A stretch of DNA of 64,000 nucleotides, from contig MNCI01026259.1 in NCBI GenBank assembly GCA_015680685.1, forward strand, positions 499,456 through 563,455. Direction: 5' to 3'. The first letter of the stretch is position 1. Each line of letters begins with the position of its first letter. The position numbers and the translations under genes were made by a program. Of this stretch, positions 1 to 11,267 are shown one piece after another. The notes beneath the pieces were generated by a model. That model was not told where the DNA came from. It did no database searches and saw only the letters and a list, made by a program, of their open reading frames with translations. The DNA is from Gnetum montanum. Lineage: Eukaryota; Streptophyta; Gnetopsida; Gnetales; Gnetaceae.

Positions 1-670
1 GCCCTTTTCTCTACCATCTGAGGTCCTTATTGATAAATTCCACACCATCATAATTTTCATGCCTTCAGAACTAGTTGAATTACCCTGGAATCCTTTAACA
101 ATCATTCAGATGTCCTTAGTTTACAATGTTTAATTTCAAAAACATATAAAAAACATTCGGTACATTCTCTAAGTGCCCTCACTTCAATATATACATGACC
201 CCCCTATGCTAATCAACATTATTTGCAATTGTTCAGGTAGGAGAAGTTTTTCAAATTTCTCTCCACGACTTGAGATTGCATGTCCCTTGCTTTCATATCC
301 ATAACTCGCTCGCTTGCACTCCGAATTTCATTTCGTTTGAACCTACTTGAACCCGGAGTGTTCAGCTTAGTCATGGGGGAGGGGGCACATGCCGAATAGT
401 GCATAAATTTTTTGAAATTCATCATCACCCAAAGGACATTATTAAGGGTAATTAGTTATAAAATAAAGAGTGGAATGTGTCAAAACTAATTTCATCCCCT
501 TAGTTATACCAGAAAATTAAATTGGGAAGCCACCTAAGTCACAAGATCCATTATTACAATTTTCGGACACGATCACACGCTAGAACATAAGATCTTTAAT
601 TAAGGCAAGCAGTAAGGTATAACTTGATTTCCTAAACAACCTTACTAATGCTTGACCCATGTGATTGCAG

Positions 671-1258
671 ATGGCTCCGAAATGTGCACATTAGGAGGGT
701 CCTGTTCAAGGTTGAATGAAACGATCTTAGAGAGGTGGAAGACAAGGCCTTGCTGGACAACATGCAGAACAAGAGGAACAATCATTCAGTGTTCATCAAA
801 AAGATCCTCCTACCATACAGTCTAGGCAGGCAGAAGATCCTCTTTGAAAGCGGTGCCTGGTACTTAGGGGAAATGTACCAATTTTGACACAATACAGAAG
901 AAGGAACCATGGTCGAAAATTGTGGTGTGACTGTTGACTTCTCTGTTCAAGCCATTTTGGAAGTATTAAACCTTCTGAATACAGGGCCAAAGGTTGCTTA
1001 GAACCAGCTGGATACTTTCAGAATCGAGCAACTTAATAAACTATTGATAGAGAATAAAAGGGTGGCAGAAGAAAAAGAGAAGGTTGTCTGGGTTGCCTCT
1101 ATGGCACAAGTGCAAACTTACATGCATGCCAAGGCACTCAAGGCCTTACAAGAGGAGAAACTCCAAGCTGTACTTCAATGTTATCAAATCCCAGACCTGG
1201 AGTGCAAGAAAAGGGAAAGAGACCTATGGAGGAGTCATCGCCACCAGGAACTACATGA
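671..1258 (+). pseudogene. family I 3' accessory ORF, copy 1 (broken)
   Basis: This is a reading frame of about 195 codons just upstream of the polypurine tract, homologous to 13096-13691 in element 2. The start ATG is preceded directly by gtgattgcag, which looks like a splice acceptor. The first third is hydrophilic and rich in Gln, Glu and Arg. The second part, about 920-1200, is an amphipathic helix region (motifs QAILEVLNLLN and ENKRVAEEKEK) that probably forms a coiled coil. Internal stops occur (for example at the codons after the first MAPKCAH and at KVA-stop), and frame changes separate the parts, so it is dead. There is no transmembrane or env-like segment. Function unknown; the shared position and helix-rich character are what is seen, and a Gag-accessory or regulatory role would be only a guess. 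Confidence 0.6.
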
Positions 1259-1418
1259 GTTCCAAATTATTGTAACTATTCTGTGTGTTGTGTCTTTGTT
1301 TTGTTTTCTTCCCACACTGTGGCATCATCCCATTTTTTCCATCTAATAATCCCATACCTATCCATTGTGTAATCACTGAAGCTTGTTCTCCTTGTAACTC
1401 GAGGACGAGTTTTCATTC

Positions 1419-1431
1419 AGTCGTGGGGGTA
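1419..1431 (+). other. polypurine tract (plus-strand primer site)
   Basis: The sequence agtcgtgggggta sits directly before the LTR start TGATGAG. The same arrangement (agtcatgggggta then TGATGGG) precedes the 3' LTR of element 2. Purine-rich runs at this position prime plus-strand DNA synthesis in LTR retrotransposons. Confidence 0.75.
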
Positions 1432-1455
1432 TGATGAGTCGTGTGCTGGTGGCTA

Positions 1456-1553
1456 TGATATCACGTACGTGATATCGCGTCGGTTGAGATATCGCGTACG
1501 TGATATCACGTACGCGATATCTCAACCGACGCGATATCACGTACGTGATATCA
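1456..1553. repeat. 98-bp perfect palindrome in LTR U3
   Basis: Every base from 1456 to 1553 pairs with its mirror around the centre at 1504/1505, with no spacer. It is built from GATATC and ACGTACGT blocks (for example gatatcacgtacgtgatatc). It lies 17 bp upstream of the TATA box at 1571. The other family I LTRs carry only short single copies of the same blocks here. Confidence 0.97.
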
Positions 1554-1570
1554 CGTCTTGCCTCAATGTC

Positions 1571-1578
1571 TATAAATA
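1571..1578 (+). promoter_or_regulatory. LTR TATA box
   Basis: Tataaata followed by agagg, at the same relative place in all family I LTRs. Transcription is expected to start roughly 30 bp downstream, defining the start of R. Confidence 0.75.
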
Positions 1579-1745
1579 AGAGGCGGCTCTCCCTCATTTG
1601 ACATCCCAGTTTTAGAGTAGCGAAGCTCTGGCAGTTTGATCCCTCCAGAGTTAGATTTTTTCCCGTGTGTGCCCGCAGTGTGGTGAATGTAATTGTACGG
1701 TGTCTTTATTCGATTGTGCCGTACTTGGACACACACATGACTGGC

Positions 1746-1751
1746 AATAAA
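1746..1751 (+). promoter_or_regulatory. LTR polyadenylation signal
   Basis: An aataaa hexamer in the context ggcaataaagatcgagatta, conserved in the LTRs of all families here and about 175 bp downstream of the TATA box. It marks the end of R. Confidence 0.7.
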
Positions 1752-1979
1752 GATCGAGATTACTTCATCATTGCAACATTTACTTAGTTTATTTATTTGT
1801 TATTTATTTAATTTTATTTAATGCTTTCATAGCGCGGTGTGAGTACGACTTGGCTACGAGCATCTACGGATGTGTATGGCTAGTTAAGGAATTGGTTGCT
1901 CATCGCGATTAGTCTCTCACCCTTAAACTCCTAGAAGTAGAACGAGTACAACTTGATTACGAGCATTTGAGTGTGACTG

Positions 1980-2150
1980 CTTGGTAGCCCAGTGGTATAG
2001 CTAGGGGGATCTACACTTGGTAACCCAGTGGTATAGCTAGGGGGATCTACACTTGGTAACCCAGTGGCATATTTGGGGTCTACGCTTGGTAATCCTAGTG
2101 GCGTACCTAGGCCTACGCTTGGTAGTCCCAGTGGTAGTCATGCACGAAGT
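1980..2150 (+). repeat. tandem repeat in LTR U5, five units of 32-36 bp
   Basis: Units begin with cttggtarycccagtgg at 1980, 2016, 2052, 2084 and 2118. The first two are almost identical. The other LTRs in the window hold two to four more degenerate units of the same CTTGGTAA type. Confidence 0.85.
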
Positions 2151-3119
2151 CCAAGATGTGTACAGTTGATCAAGGAATCAGTTTCTTGTCGCACTTAGGC
2201 TAGATTAGACTCTCTTACTCTTTCCCTCTTAGCTTAGCTTAGTTAACATTATTTTCCATTGCCATCAGGAGTAGCGTTAGAATTAGAACACATCATACAC
2301 CTCATCTAGACTAAACCATACGTGACATATGCGAAACTAGTCTAGGTGGGAAGACAGAGAACTGCGACCTAAGGCTAACTATCTAGGTGCCACAACTAGT
2401 CCATCTACGGAGTTCAACCGGATCGTGCGTGCGACGCTCGTTTCGTATGGTTGAGTGTAGGGGTACCTCGCCACTCATCACTGGTTTAGTGTGAAAATGA
2501 TGACATTATGCTATAAAAATTTTCCTATTAGTTGTTAAAATTTTTTGTTATGATCATGTAATATTTTAATGGTCATTGTTGGGTTGTGTAAGGTCTTCCT
2601 AAAACCTATCTTAGTCATGGTGATCGAGCTTGTCAAGCTTCTATGTTGCATCCACACTAGGGTTCAACGTCCCACTTGCCAAAATGGTGTTGAAATGTAG
2701 CTCCCTATGGTTTAGAACAAGGGCCAAGGAATTCCTAGCCTACCTACTACAAAACTTTAGTGTGATGGTGTGGTTGCACTTGGCCTCTAAAATAGTAGTT
2801 GTTATTTTGGAAACCTTAATACCTCATTCCACTAGCTGATCATCAAATTCATAGTTAACGATCCCAATACCCATGTGAAGGTTGATCAATTTGATAACAT
2901 ATACCCTAGGGGCACACATTAGTTGACCAAAATCTAGGATATGCCCAAATTTATCCAATAAAACACCAACAATATGTTGGTGATCAATTACCACATGAAC
3001 ACTTTGTTCCAGAACCCTCCTGGCACCATCTATTATTTAGAAGAGTATGTGTAATTTTATGTTTTTCTGGTATATTCAATGATTTAATTAGATCACTTGG
3101 GTTTAATGATTTATTTGGG

Positions 3120-6100
3120 TTGGCATGCTTGTAGCTATAAGATGGATAACCATGGATTGATCAAAACTGACCAGCTCTTAACATTCACCTAAACAACATT
3201 GTAAGTCTTTGCTAAATGCCAAGTAGTGAGGCTCATAGTGATAGAGAAGCTCAAGGATGATTTTGATAGATATACCTCACAGTATTCCCTAGCCTACCAT
3301 AGGTGCTTGGCCAAGAAAATGGCTTATAGTTGGTGGGGTATCCCTTATTTGGATGCCCAGATATGTATACTAGTTAAGGTTCCCATGCTACCTTCCTCTA
3401 GTAAGCAAAGTAAGAATTTTTATTTTTTTTATTATATATATTTTTATTCTTTATGTAATGTAAATGTTTTCCACTTATACAGTTGTTGGGCTTTCTAGGA
3501 TCTAATTGCTTGATCGGTTTTATCAATTTGGCTATAAGTTTTATTTCAATTTGTTGTGTTTGTTATATTTTTTCCATATATGATGGTGCATATGCCAAAG
3601 TTAATGGTTATACTAATTATGTTGTAGAGGTTGCACCATCATCCATCATAGCCATGATCACTCAAGGATGTTTTTAGGAGACACTCATCCTCAAGTTTGG
3701 TGAGATGGATGCAGTTCAACATTGGTTGGCTAGTTGAGCACCTAGACACATCCAAGTGAGGATTTCCAATGCAATTTTGCTTGACTTAATCATGGATCCA
3801 ATCCTAATCATCTAAATTTCATTGACTTCTTTAACAATGGAGTGAAGAAATTCATCATCTAGGTTTATGGTGTGCCTGTCACATTGGCCATCAATGAATC
3901 TACCTTCAATGATCTCTTTGGCATCCCTTGTGAGGGGATGAAGGTTATCACCAAGTAAGGGAAAGAGGTGGACCATCAAAAAGAAGTGGAAAGATTGTTA
4001 ATACTCATCGTAGTCACTCTAGATTAACTCTAAATGATTGCTAGGTTGTAGAGGAAAATTATATGTACCCATTATTCCAGTCCTAGGCATTCCCAAAGCT
4101 ACTATTATAGAAGAAGATCCTAGGCATTGAATAGGCATGGACCATAAAAAAGGTCCTCATCGAGGGTTCATAATTCAACTAAGTTGCTCATTTGGTTTTT
4201 GGGCTATGAGGGGGATCCAAAAACTTTAGGATATCTTTGATATAATATGGCACATGCACTTTGCATTTTTTGTGGTGTGTCTAAGGTGGTTCTCAGAGTT
4301 CCTAGTGGTGGAGAAGGATGGATGATGGGTATGTCAACATCCATCCCAACTCTCTAAGCCTTGGATGAAACATGTTTTTCCAACCATGTAGGCTCAAAAA
4401 TCACCAGAGGATGTCTATTACCACTAATAATTTTAGTGGTATTCATTGTCCTTCCCTTAATAGCATGGGGATGGAACCTCAAGTTACCCATGGGAATGTT
4501 CAAAAGGCAAAGAAGTTACATGTCAAAGTTGATGGAGCAACTAAAGAAAAACTAAAGAGGCCTATGCTTGAGACTACACCAGTTGTTGAGCAGCCTATGA
4601 AGAGGAGACTTATCATTAGACTTGGCTAGGTACAACATGTGATTACATGTATACTCTTCTTGTGTTACTTCATTTAAGTTATTTCACATTTGTATTATAT
4701 GTTATATGATGGTTTTGTTTTCTTGTTTTAGGAAAGATATGCCAAGTGGTCCTATGTTTTATCTTTGTTGTCCTTGTAGGTAAACAACAAGAATTGAAAG
4801 CCTAGGCAATAGTAGCAAAGGTTGAATGGAAGCATCTAGAGAAGAAGGAATTACAATGACATGAGTATGATGGGCTCTCTAATGCCACATTGGATGACCT
4901 TGATGCTATATTTTGTGGTTCACAATTATGTGAGCCTCCCATTATCATCCTAGATAATCTTACAGGTACTTATGAATTTTGTTTTGTTACATTTTATAGT
5001 TTCATGCTTGAACCTAGTTTTAATCATTAAAATATGGTCATGCTTGTTATAGCTCTTGAACCTTAACTAAGTTCTTCCACATCTACATTTTGCATGAAAC
5101 CATGGGTAGAGGCTCCAAACAAAATGGAGTTCATTCGAGGAATAACCAAAGACATGGTTGATTGGTTGCAATAGAATACTCCTGATGTTGGTAAGAACTT
5201 TAGCTTATTTTTCATTTAATTATTTTATTATTTTTGCATTTTTTATATGGGTTGTATGGTTATATGGTCTTAGCGATTTGAAGTGTTTTTTGGTTATTTT
5301 TTTATTTTTTATTTACATGATTTTATGTGTTCAACTTTGGTTTTCTTGCTTGTAGTGTCAAAGGTTGGTTGGGATTCCAACAATGCCATTGAAATTGATG
5401 AACTTCATAGCATGACACCTAAAGTGAAAAATGTTTCATGAAGGTTATATAAAAGTAACACTGAATGTACACTCTCATGTGCTAGAACATCATGGAAATG
5501 GAAATATTCCAATGCATTCCTATGAGAATGAGTTGTAGTGTTGGAAAGGGAAAATAAGAAATAGGATGAGGACATTAGAGACCTCAAGGATCATAAGGAA
5601 TTTGTGGAAGCCCAAGTGGCTAACAAGGACTCCTTACTAATCAAAAGATCAAATGGAAATGGTATTGGAACACCATCCACAACAAGGTTGCCCTTGCTAG
5701 GAGCCTCATGAAGCAAAAGTTCTAGATGGACCTATTAGCTCATAAGGCTAGGGAGTGGAGCAACTATTGTACTTGGATCCTTGAGTGGGGCTAGGAATAA
5801 AAGTTTCACAGAAAGAAGTACAAGGCCGAATGGGAGATCTATTTGAAGTGGCTATAAGAGGAGTCAATTGAGAGCTGCAAGATGGAGTTGTTCATGAGGG
5901 GAATCAACACTAGAGACACCTTCAAGTTTTTTGAAAGATCTTTGGTGGTAGCTAATTTTTCAACTCCTCAAGGTACTACCACTTTTGGAGAGGTGACTAC
6001 TACTATATTTTCATGGGAGCCACCCACATGAACTAGCATTGATGAGAGCAACATCCTGACTAATGTTAATCTTAGGGAAGTGGATTGGGCCTAGATTACC

Positions 6101-6350
6101 AAAGAATAAATTCTCCATCATCTAGAGGTTGGTCTTCAAAGCTTTCCCACTAGAGATACGACTTTGAAATCTTCCCAAGTTTTATTATTTTTAATTAATT
6201 TTTTGTATTTTAGCTTATTGTAGTTTGTATTTTGATTATGTAGATTGCTTATTAGACCTTTGTTGTTATGATTAGTACAAGCACCAAGTGATGCTATCAG
6301 CCCCAATGGTGATCATGTTGGAGATGCTCCTCCTTCCCTTCCAATTTCAC
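3120..6350 (+). pseudogene. convergent multi-exon gene in copy A (unknown protein, broken)
   Basis: Several separated stretches read as protein, interrupted by T-rich intron-like gaps with GT and AG ends: about 4631-4731, 4965-5050 and 5189-5355. Readable pieces include 3226-3400, 3830-3990 (FFNNGVKKF then ESTFNDLFGIPCEG), 4361-4630, 5400-5720 and 5850-6170 (VNLREVDWA then ITKEQ-like and HHLEVGLQSFP with stops). The same order of pieces occurs in copy B at 17830-20760. The INE-x-LFGIP type motif recalls the domain Pfam calls putative plant transposon protein, often found near plant retrotransposons; this is a memory-based resemblance. Many stops show it is dead. It lies antisense to the element's gag. 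Confidence 0.5.
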
Positions 6351-6784
6351 ATTAGTTCCATTAGTTGAATCATGTCTTTAGCTTATTTTTTTCATTGATG
6401 TTATTTGGGACAATTCTATGCATTTTTTATTTATGAGATGGTTATTATTTTTTATGTTATTACTACATCATGTAGCTATCACTATTGGATTTTTATTTAT
6501 TTTTTCTATCATTGTTGAGTAAATTGTTATCACATTGTGATTATGGCTAAAAGTGATGGAACTTTTTGTTATTATTATTTCTAAAAATTTAATTTTATTT
6601 ATACCTTCTAGCATTTTTAGTTTTATTCATCTTCTACGTTTCACATTTTGTTCATGTTATGAGGCTATGTTAGGCTACACTAGTTGAATCATGTGGTTAT
6701 AAGGCAATATTTGATAGAGTAAAAATAAAAATTAACTAGGCTAACAAAAATGTAAACTAAGGCATAAAGTAGTTATAAATAGGA

Positions 6785-7025
6785 AATTTCACTAGTTTTA
6801 TGCCTTGGTAGGTTGTATGTTACAAATTTTAGGTCATGGTGGGCCATTGCATGTTGCTGGTTTTAGGCCATGATGGGCCTTGACATTTTGCTAGTTTTAA
6901 GCCATGCAACTATGACAATTTACTAGTTTTAGGCCTTAGCAAGCCCATTGTTTCTCAAGTTTTACACCATGGAAGGCCATAACATTTTTTCAATTTTAGG
7001 CCACATGGCAAGCCCTTGGATTGAA
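6785..7025. repeat. degenerate tandem repeat, about 50-bp units
   Basis: At least five units carry the core ttttaggccatgrtgggcc followed by an A/T-rich stretch ending in gctag or similar. It lies in the spacer between the convergent gene and the gag relic of copy A. The remaining parts of 6350-7250 are A/T-rich without coding signal. Confidence 0.7.
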
Positions 7026-7259
7026 AGAAAAATTTCTTCCAAGTTTTATGTTTAAAATTTTTTTATAGATTTTCAAGTTTTACATTTTAAAATAGATAAG
7101 GCATAAACATGTAAAATATAAATAGAATTAAATTATAAATTACGTGGTAAATAAGGCTAAAATAAGATAAAATAAAGTAACGCAAAAAATGATACGTGTA
7201 AACAAGGTTAAATTAGGCTAAGAAAGAAAAAGAGAATGCTACATGTTTATGGTCATAGG

Positions 7260-8500
7260 GCAAGTGAATAGAAAACATATGTTCAACAAATTATAATATC
7301 AAGTCTTCATGTGAGGGTATAGATCCTCGAGGTAATGCATGGTACCATTTTAATGCCTTCCTAGTAAGAGACTTATGGAAGATTCTCATTATGGTGTGAG
7401 GCTAGGCATATAGCAATAGGCACTCAAAGTAGAAGGTGATGTGAGGTGAGCATTAGGATTACCTTTATTGCTATATTTAGTAAACTAGGATATGGGGATG
7501 CCTGAGGAAAAAGTCATTTGTAGGAAATTAGAACTAATAGGATTGTCATAATAGAATTCCATGATCTTGATTGTCTGGATTGTTGAAGATTTGAGCTTAT
7601 GTAACTCTTTCATAAGGTCTTGGATCATTTGGAAGACCTAATCCAAACCTTGGGGCATCCCTACAAGTTGTGGGGTTAGATTCTAGTGTAAGTTAAGAGG
7701 ATTTTGGCCTTACAATAGGTTACAGCATGAAAGGAAGAGGTTGGGTAATCATTTTTTTAGGGGGACTAAATAATGAAAAGGAGGTTTGTAATAACCCTTA
7801 TGGAATGAAGGTAAAAAATGGTGTATGTGATCCTTGGGTTACTTGAGGTCCCACTATGGGGCCTGTTGGCATAGAGAATAGATGAGCAATGGTTAAGATC
7901 ATCAATGATGACAATGTAGATTGAGGCTATGTGGAAAAAGGCATAGAAGGGAAAAGAGGCATCGATTGGAACATAGATTGTACCTAGTATGCCTCTATGA
8001 TGGATGTTGGCCAAAACATGGTAGGGTACATAGGAGAATAGGGTTGAGGGATCTACCCCATGGAGGAGGTAGGAGAGGCCAAAGTGGGTGTGATGGCCTA
8101 GGGAGCTAAATATTAAAAGAGGCTCTCTAGGAAGTTTTCAGGTTTGGGGTTAGCCTCAAACTCATCTTGTTCTTTTTGTTGGCCCTCTAAGCTTGAATCA
8201 TTGTCTTGCTAATCCATCTTAATTAAATGAGATAGGATGTGCATGTGAGCATCATTTAAGGAAATTTTGTCATATGAAGAAGGAGTGTACTCCTTCCCAT
8301 TATGGTGGATCAACTCATACTCACATTTGGATTTAGCCTTCACACATGAAATGAGCAAGCCAACTTAGGTTTTGGCATAGATGAAATTATAATAATTTTT
8401 ATCAATTACAAAAGAAATCTAGGATTTTCCTCCTCAACCTAAGCAAATGCCTATGCTCAACCATAATAGGATCTTTTGGATCATAAACTCTCACTACATT
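7260..8500 (-). pseudogene. gag: gag relic of copy A
   Basis: Reading the minus strand, the segment about 7480-7270 gives the usual plant Retrotrans_gag pattern: GDPNAHLTSF-like, then RKALKWYHALPRGSI. Frames change at least once inside it. Upstream in gag sense (8014-7766) is a hydrophobic and His/Tyr/Pro-rich N-terminal part. The whole block matches 24800-23560 of copy B, including the line around tagatgaaattataataa at 8380 and 24695. Capsid-type structural protein originally; now broken. No protease or pol follows before the AT-rich spacer. Confidence 0.65.
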
Positions 8501-8521
8501 TTGGCTTAATGCCAATATTTT

Positions 8522-9439
8522 TGATGGGACACGATATTGCGTCTTCCCTACAATATCCCGTACGCGATATCGCAGTCTGCCGCAATGTCTATAAATAAGA
8601 AGTAGCTCTCCCTTGTTCATAGTAGGTTATTAATTAGGAGTTAGAACTAGAGAAGCTCTGGCAGTTTGGCCACTCCAGAGATAGTTTATTTTCCCGTGTC
8701 TGCCCGCAGTGTGGTGAATGTAATTGTACAGAATCCTTTATTCGAGTGTGACGTACTTGGACATGCACATGACTGGCAATAAAGATCGAGATTACTTCAT
8801 CATTGCAGCAGTCACTTTGTTTATTTAATTTTTATAACGTGGAATGAGTATGACTTGATTATGAGCATCTTCATGTGACTACTTGGTAACTCAATGGTGT
8901 ACCTAGGATCTATGTTTGGTAATCCCATTGGTAGTCGTGCACCAAGATGTGTACGGTTAGTCAAGGAATCGGTTCCTCATCGCACTTAGGCTAGTAATGC
9001 AATATGAATATGACTTGATTACGAGCATTAAGTGTGACTACTTGGTAGCCCAGTGGCGTACCTAGGATCCATGCTTGGTAATGCTAGTGGTAGTCATGCA
9101 CGAGGTCCAGGATGTGTACGGTTGATCAAGGAATCGGTTGCTCGTCGTACTTAGGTTAGATTAGATTTTCTTACCCTTCTCTTCCTAGCTTAGCTTAGTT
9201 AATATTATTTTCCACTACCTTCAGGAGTAGCATTAGAATTAGGAACACATCATACACCTCATCTAGACTAAACCATACATGACAAATACAATACTAGTCC
9301 AGGTGGGAAGATAGTGAACTGCGACCTAAGGATAACTATCTAGGTGCCACAACTAGTCCGTCTGTGGAGTTCAACTAGATCGTGCATGAGAACGCTCATA
9401 TTCGTATGGTTGAGTGTAGGGGTACCTTACCACTCATCA
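8522..9439 (+). repeat. 5' LTR of element 2 (918 bp)
   Basis: Starts TGATGGGACACG and ends CACTCATCA directly before the primer-binding site. TATA box tataaata at 8590-8597; polyadenylation hexamer at 8778-8783; CTTGGTAA repeats near 8883, 8916, 9041 and 9075. The U3 GATATT array is shorter than in the 3' LTR, which accounts for most of the 34-bp length difference. Confidence 0.95.
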
Positions 9440-9440
9440 T

Positions 9441-9460
9441 TGGTGCCGTTACCGGGGACG
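9441..9460 (+). other. primer-binding site, tRNA-Asp type
   Basis: The sequence tggtgccgttaccggggac starts two bases after the LTR end. It differs from the expected complement of plant tRNA-Asp (tggcgccgttgccggggac type) at two positions, both C-to-T or G-to-A. This primer is typical of the Athila and Tat groups. Confidence 0.85.
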
Positions 9461-9572
9461 GTGCTAGTTATCTAGATTAGTTATATCATACAAGGTTGTT
9501 GTAAAGGACTTAACGATATATCTCTTAGAAAGAAGTAATTATAAAAAGTCACACATAAATTCACACACAGCA

Positions 9573-11107
9573 ATGCCTCTCCTACAAGATAATAATAACA
9601 CCACACTTAGTGAGGAAGTTCATTGGAGAACCAACGAACTATAGGACAATGAAGATTGGAGTATACAACCTGAAGTGGGAGTTTCTTATAAACATGAACA
9701 AAAACAACGTCATCCCAAAAAATGAAAGCATAACTTACAAGATGATGATGAACCCCCACTGGCCACTATAAGCTTAATGCAAATACAAGAGGCTATTCGA
9801 ATATCATGTAGGCATCGTAAAGAGAGCCATCTACCCAGGCTCGATTTAAATAACTTTTCCAAATTTTCAGGAGGCTATGACTTAGATCTGCATCAACATT
9901 TATTAGCCTTCTACAATGCCTGCACATGGAATAACATTGATAACGGTTGCAAAAAACTTAAGCTCTTTCCTATGACACTTGTTGACCAAGCTAAAGTATG
10001 GTATAGATCAATAAAACCAAATTCAATACGATGCTAGTCAACAATGGTAGAGGTATTTAATGAAAAATATTAAACCTACGCAAGAGTGTTAGCCTTGAGG
10101 AAACAAATCCAAGGATGGAAACATGCACAACATGAACCCTTGGACATGGCCTTAGAAAGATATTATTCATGGTTAAACAACTATACAGGCTATGGGTTTT
10201 TCGAGGAAAGGCTAATGTACCATATCATTGATGGGCTATGTAATGAAAAAAGAGAGACCTTAGGAACGTATGCCCAAGGTTAACTATATGAACTACGAAC
10301 CCATCAAATCCAAGAGCTTATTAAGCAGGTAGAAAAAGAAGAAGGAGAATTAGCTAGATGGGAGAATGTTGAAAAACATCAACGGGACCAAAATTTCAAC
10401 TTAACAAAGGTCCATGATCATAACAAGGAGAAATCAACAAATCTCAAGGTGGAAACATCATCTTTGCCAATACAACAATTGTTAGAAGAAGCTGAGGCAA
10501 AGATCAAGAAGATGTTGGAATGGATGTATCAAAAGTATGGAGAATATATCAACACCATTGGACACAGAGTTTTGACAACCCAAGAAGCAGGACAAAATAG
10601 TAGACATTCGGAAAAAAAGAATAAAGGGAATAAGCGCTCAACTGCCAATTCTACATATGAATGCAACCTATGCCTATACGATCACCCCAAGGGTCAATGC
10701 CCAATATTTTTACATTTACATGAGCATTGGGGAAACACATTACATCCAGAGTTTGTACAGAAATATTGTGTTCGATCACAGTGGCAACAATCCTAGTCAT
10801 GGGGGAGACCACCCTTAGACTAGAGGCATCCTTCATATTTTTTAAACTCGAATGCTTATCACGTTCAACATCTTGTTTCTCCATTTGGGCCAAAATACTC
10901 TATCTCACCACAATACCATTCTCCACAATACTATTAGCCCATACCTTCGACACAACCACCACCTTGTGCACCTTACATCCCTCCTAACTTTCAACATTCT
11001 CATCCTTTCCCTCCTTCCACAGTGCCACCAAATGTTCCTAAGGTGTTTGTGCCATAGCAACAACCCATGAACAACACTTGTGCTACTACTATCAATAGTA
11101 GTGAGAA
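9573..11107 (+). pseudogene. gag: gag of element 2, one frame with point nonsense changes
   Basis: From the ATG at 9573 one frame can be followed to the gap at 11108. It is broken only by substitutions to stop codons (near 9642, 9723, 10035, 10071, 10281, 10794, 10833, 10938, 11058). Order: a hydrophilic N-terminus; a capsid core at about 9830-10300 (FSGGYDLDLHQHLLAFYNAC, then AKVWYRS and a conserved YSWLNNY region); a basic Glu/Lys-rich linker; a zinc knuckle at about 10660-10700 (CNLCLYDHPKGQC, one residue shorter between second Cys and His than the classical CCHC box); then a Pro/Gln-rich tail. Gag packages element RNA into virus-like particles. The absence of frameshifts suggests this copy is younger than elements 3 and 4. 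Confidence 0.85.
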
Positions 11108-11267
11108 NNNNNNNNNNNNNNNNNNNNNNNNNNNNNNNNNNNNNNNNNNNNNNNNNNNNNNNNNNNNNNNNNNNNNNNNNNNNNNNNNNNNNNNNNNNNN
11201 NNNNNNNNNNNNNNNNNNNNNNNNNNNNNNNNNNNNNNNNNNNNNNNNNNNNNNNNNNNNNNNNNNN
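11108..11267. other. assembly gap (160 N)
   Basis: All bases are N. A further single N is at 11313. The gap lies between the Pro-rich end of gag and a remnant of the integrase C-terminus, so its true length could be several kilobases. Apparent reading frames that cross it are artefacts. Confidence 1.

Larger units (their letters stand above)
1..1431 (+). mobile_element. 3' internal region of family I LTR retrotransposon, cut by window edge
   Basis: This stretch aligns by eye with 12410-13860 of element 2: the same opening (ctgaggtccttattgata), the same run of short A/T-rich spacers, the same accessory ORF and the same polypurine tract directly before an LTR. It is therefore the 3' third of the internal region of a plus-strand element whose gag and 5' LTR lie left of the window. 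Bases 1-670 hold no coding sequence I can recognise; they contain an internal purine run (tcatgggggagggggcac at 371) like the terminal PPT. The accessory ORF follows at 671 and the LTR at 1432. Confidence 0.85.
1432..2480 (+). repeat. 3' LTR of family I element (1049 bp)
   Basis: The LTR starts TGATGAGTCG after the polypurine tract and ends CACTCATCA. It aligns with the LTRs of element 2 (8522, 13861) and with the solo LTR at 60134. It contains U3 with a large palindrome (1456-1553), a TATA box at 1571, a polyadenylation signal at 1746 and a U5 with a five-unit tandem repeat (1980-2150). The last 70 or so bases (gttgagtgtaggggtacc then CTCATCA) are nearly the same in all LTR families of the window. 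It is longer than its relatives mainly because of the palindrome and the repeat. The 3' flank is ctggt; the matching target duplication lies outside the window. Confidence 0.9.
2481..8521 (-). mobile_element. old minus-strand LTR element, copy A, left part
   Basis: This region pairs with copy B (about 17400-25581). Both have a convergent plus-strand broken gene with introns on the left, an AT-rich spacer, and a minus-strand gag on the right. The match continues past element 2: 15420-15620 resembles 36800-37050, and 15640-15780 resembles 45465-45620, so A and B run across the younger insertions. Element 2 interrupts A at 8521/14813 with flanks ATTTT and ATTGT. No LTR edges of A were recognised. 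About 2486-3100 holds nothing I can identify. Confidence 0.6.

Noticed and set aside
671-1258. The 3' accessory ORF as an env gene
   Set aside because: No signal peptide, membrane segment or fusion-like region can be seen; it is hydrophilic and helix-rich.
1980-2150. CRISPR-like array
   Set aside because: Repeats are degenerate, the spacers are not unique, and the array lies in an LTR of a plant retrotransposon.
7921-8109. Plus-strand Arg/Gly-rich reading frame
   Set aside because: It overlaps the minus-strand gag relic that matches copy B; the composition is a by-product of the other strand.
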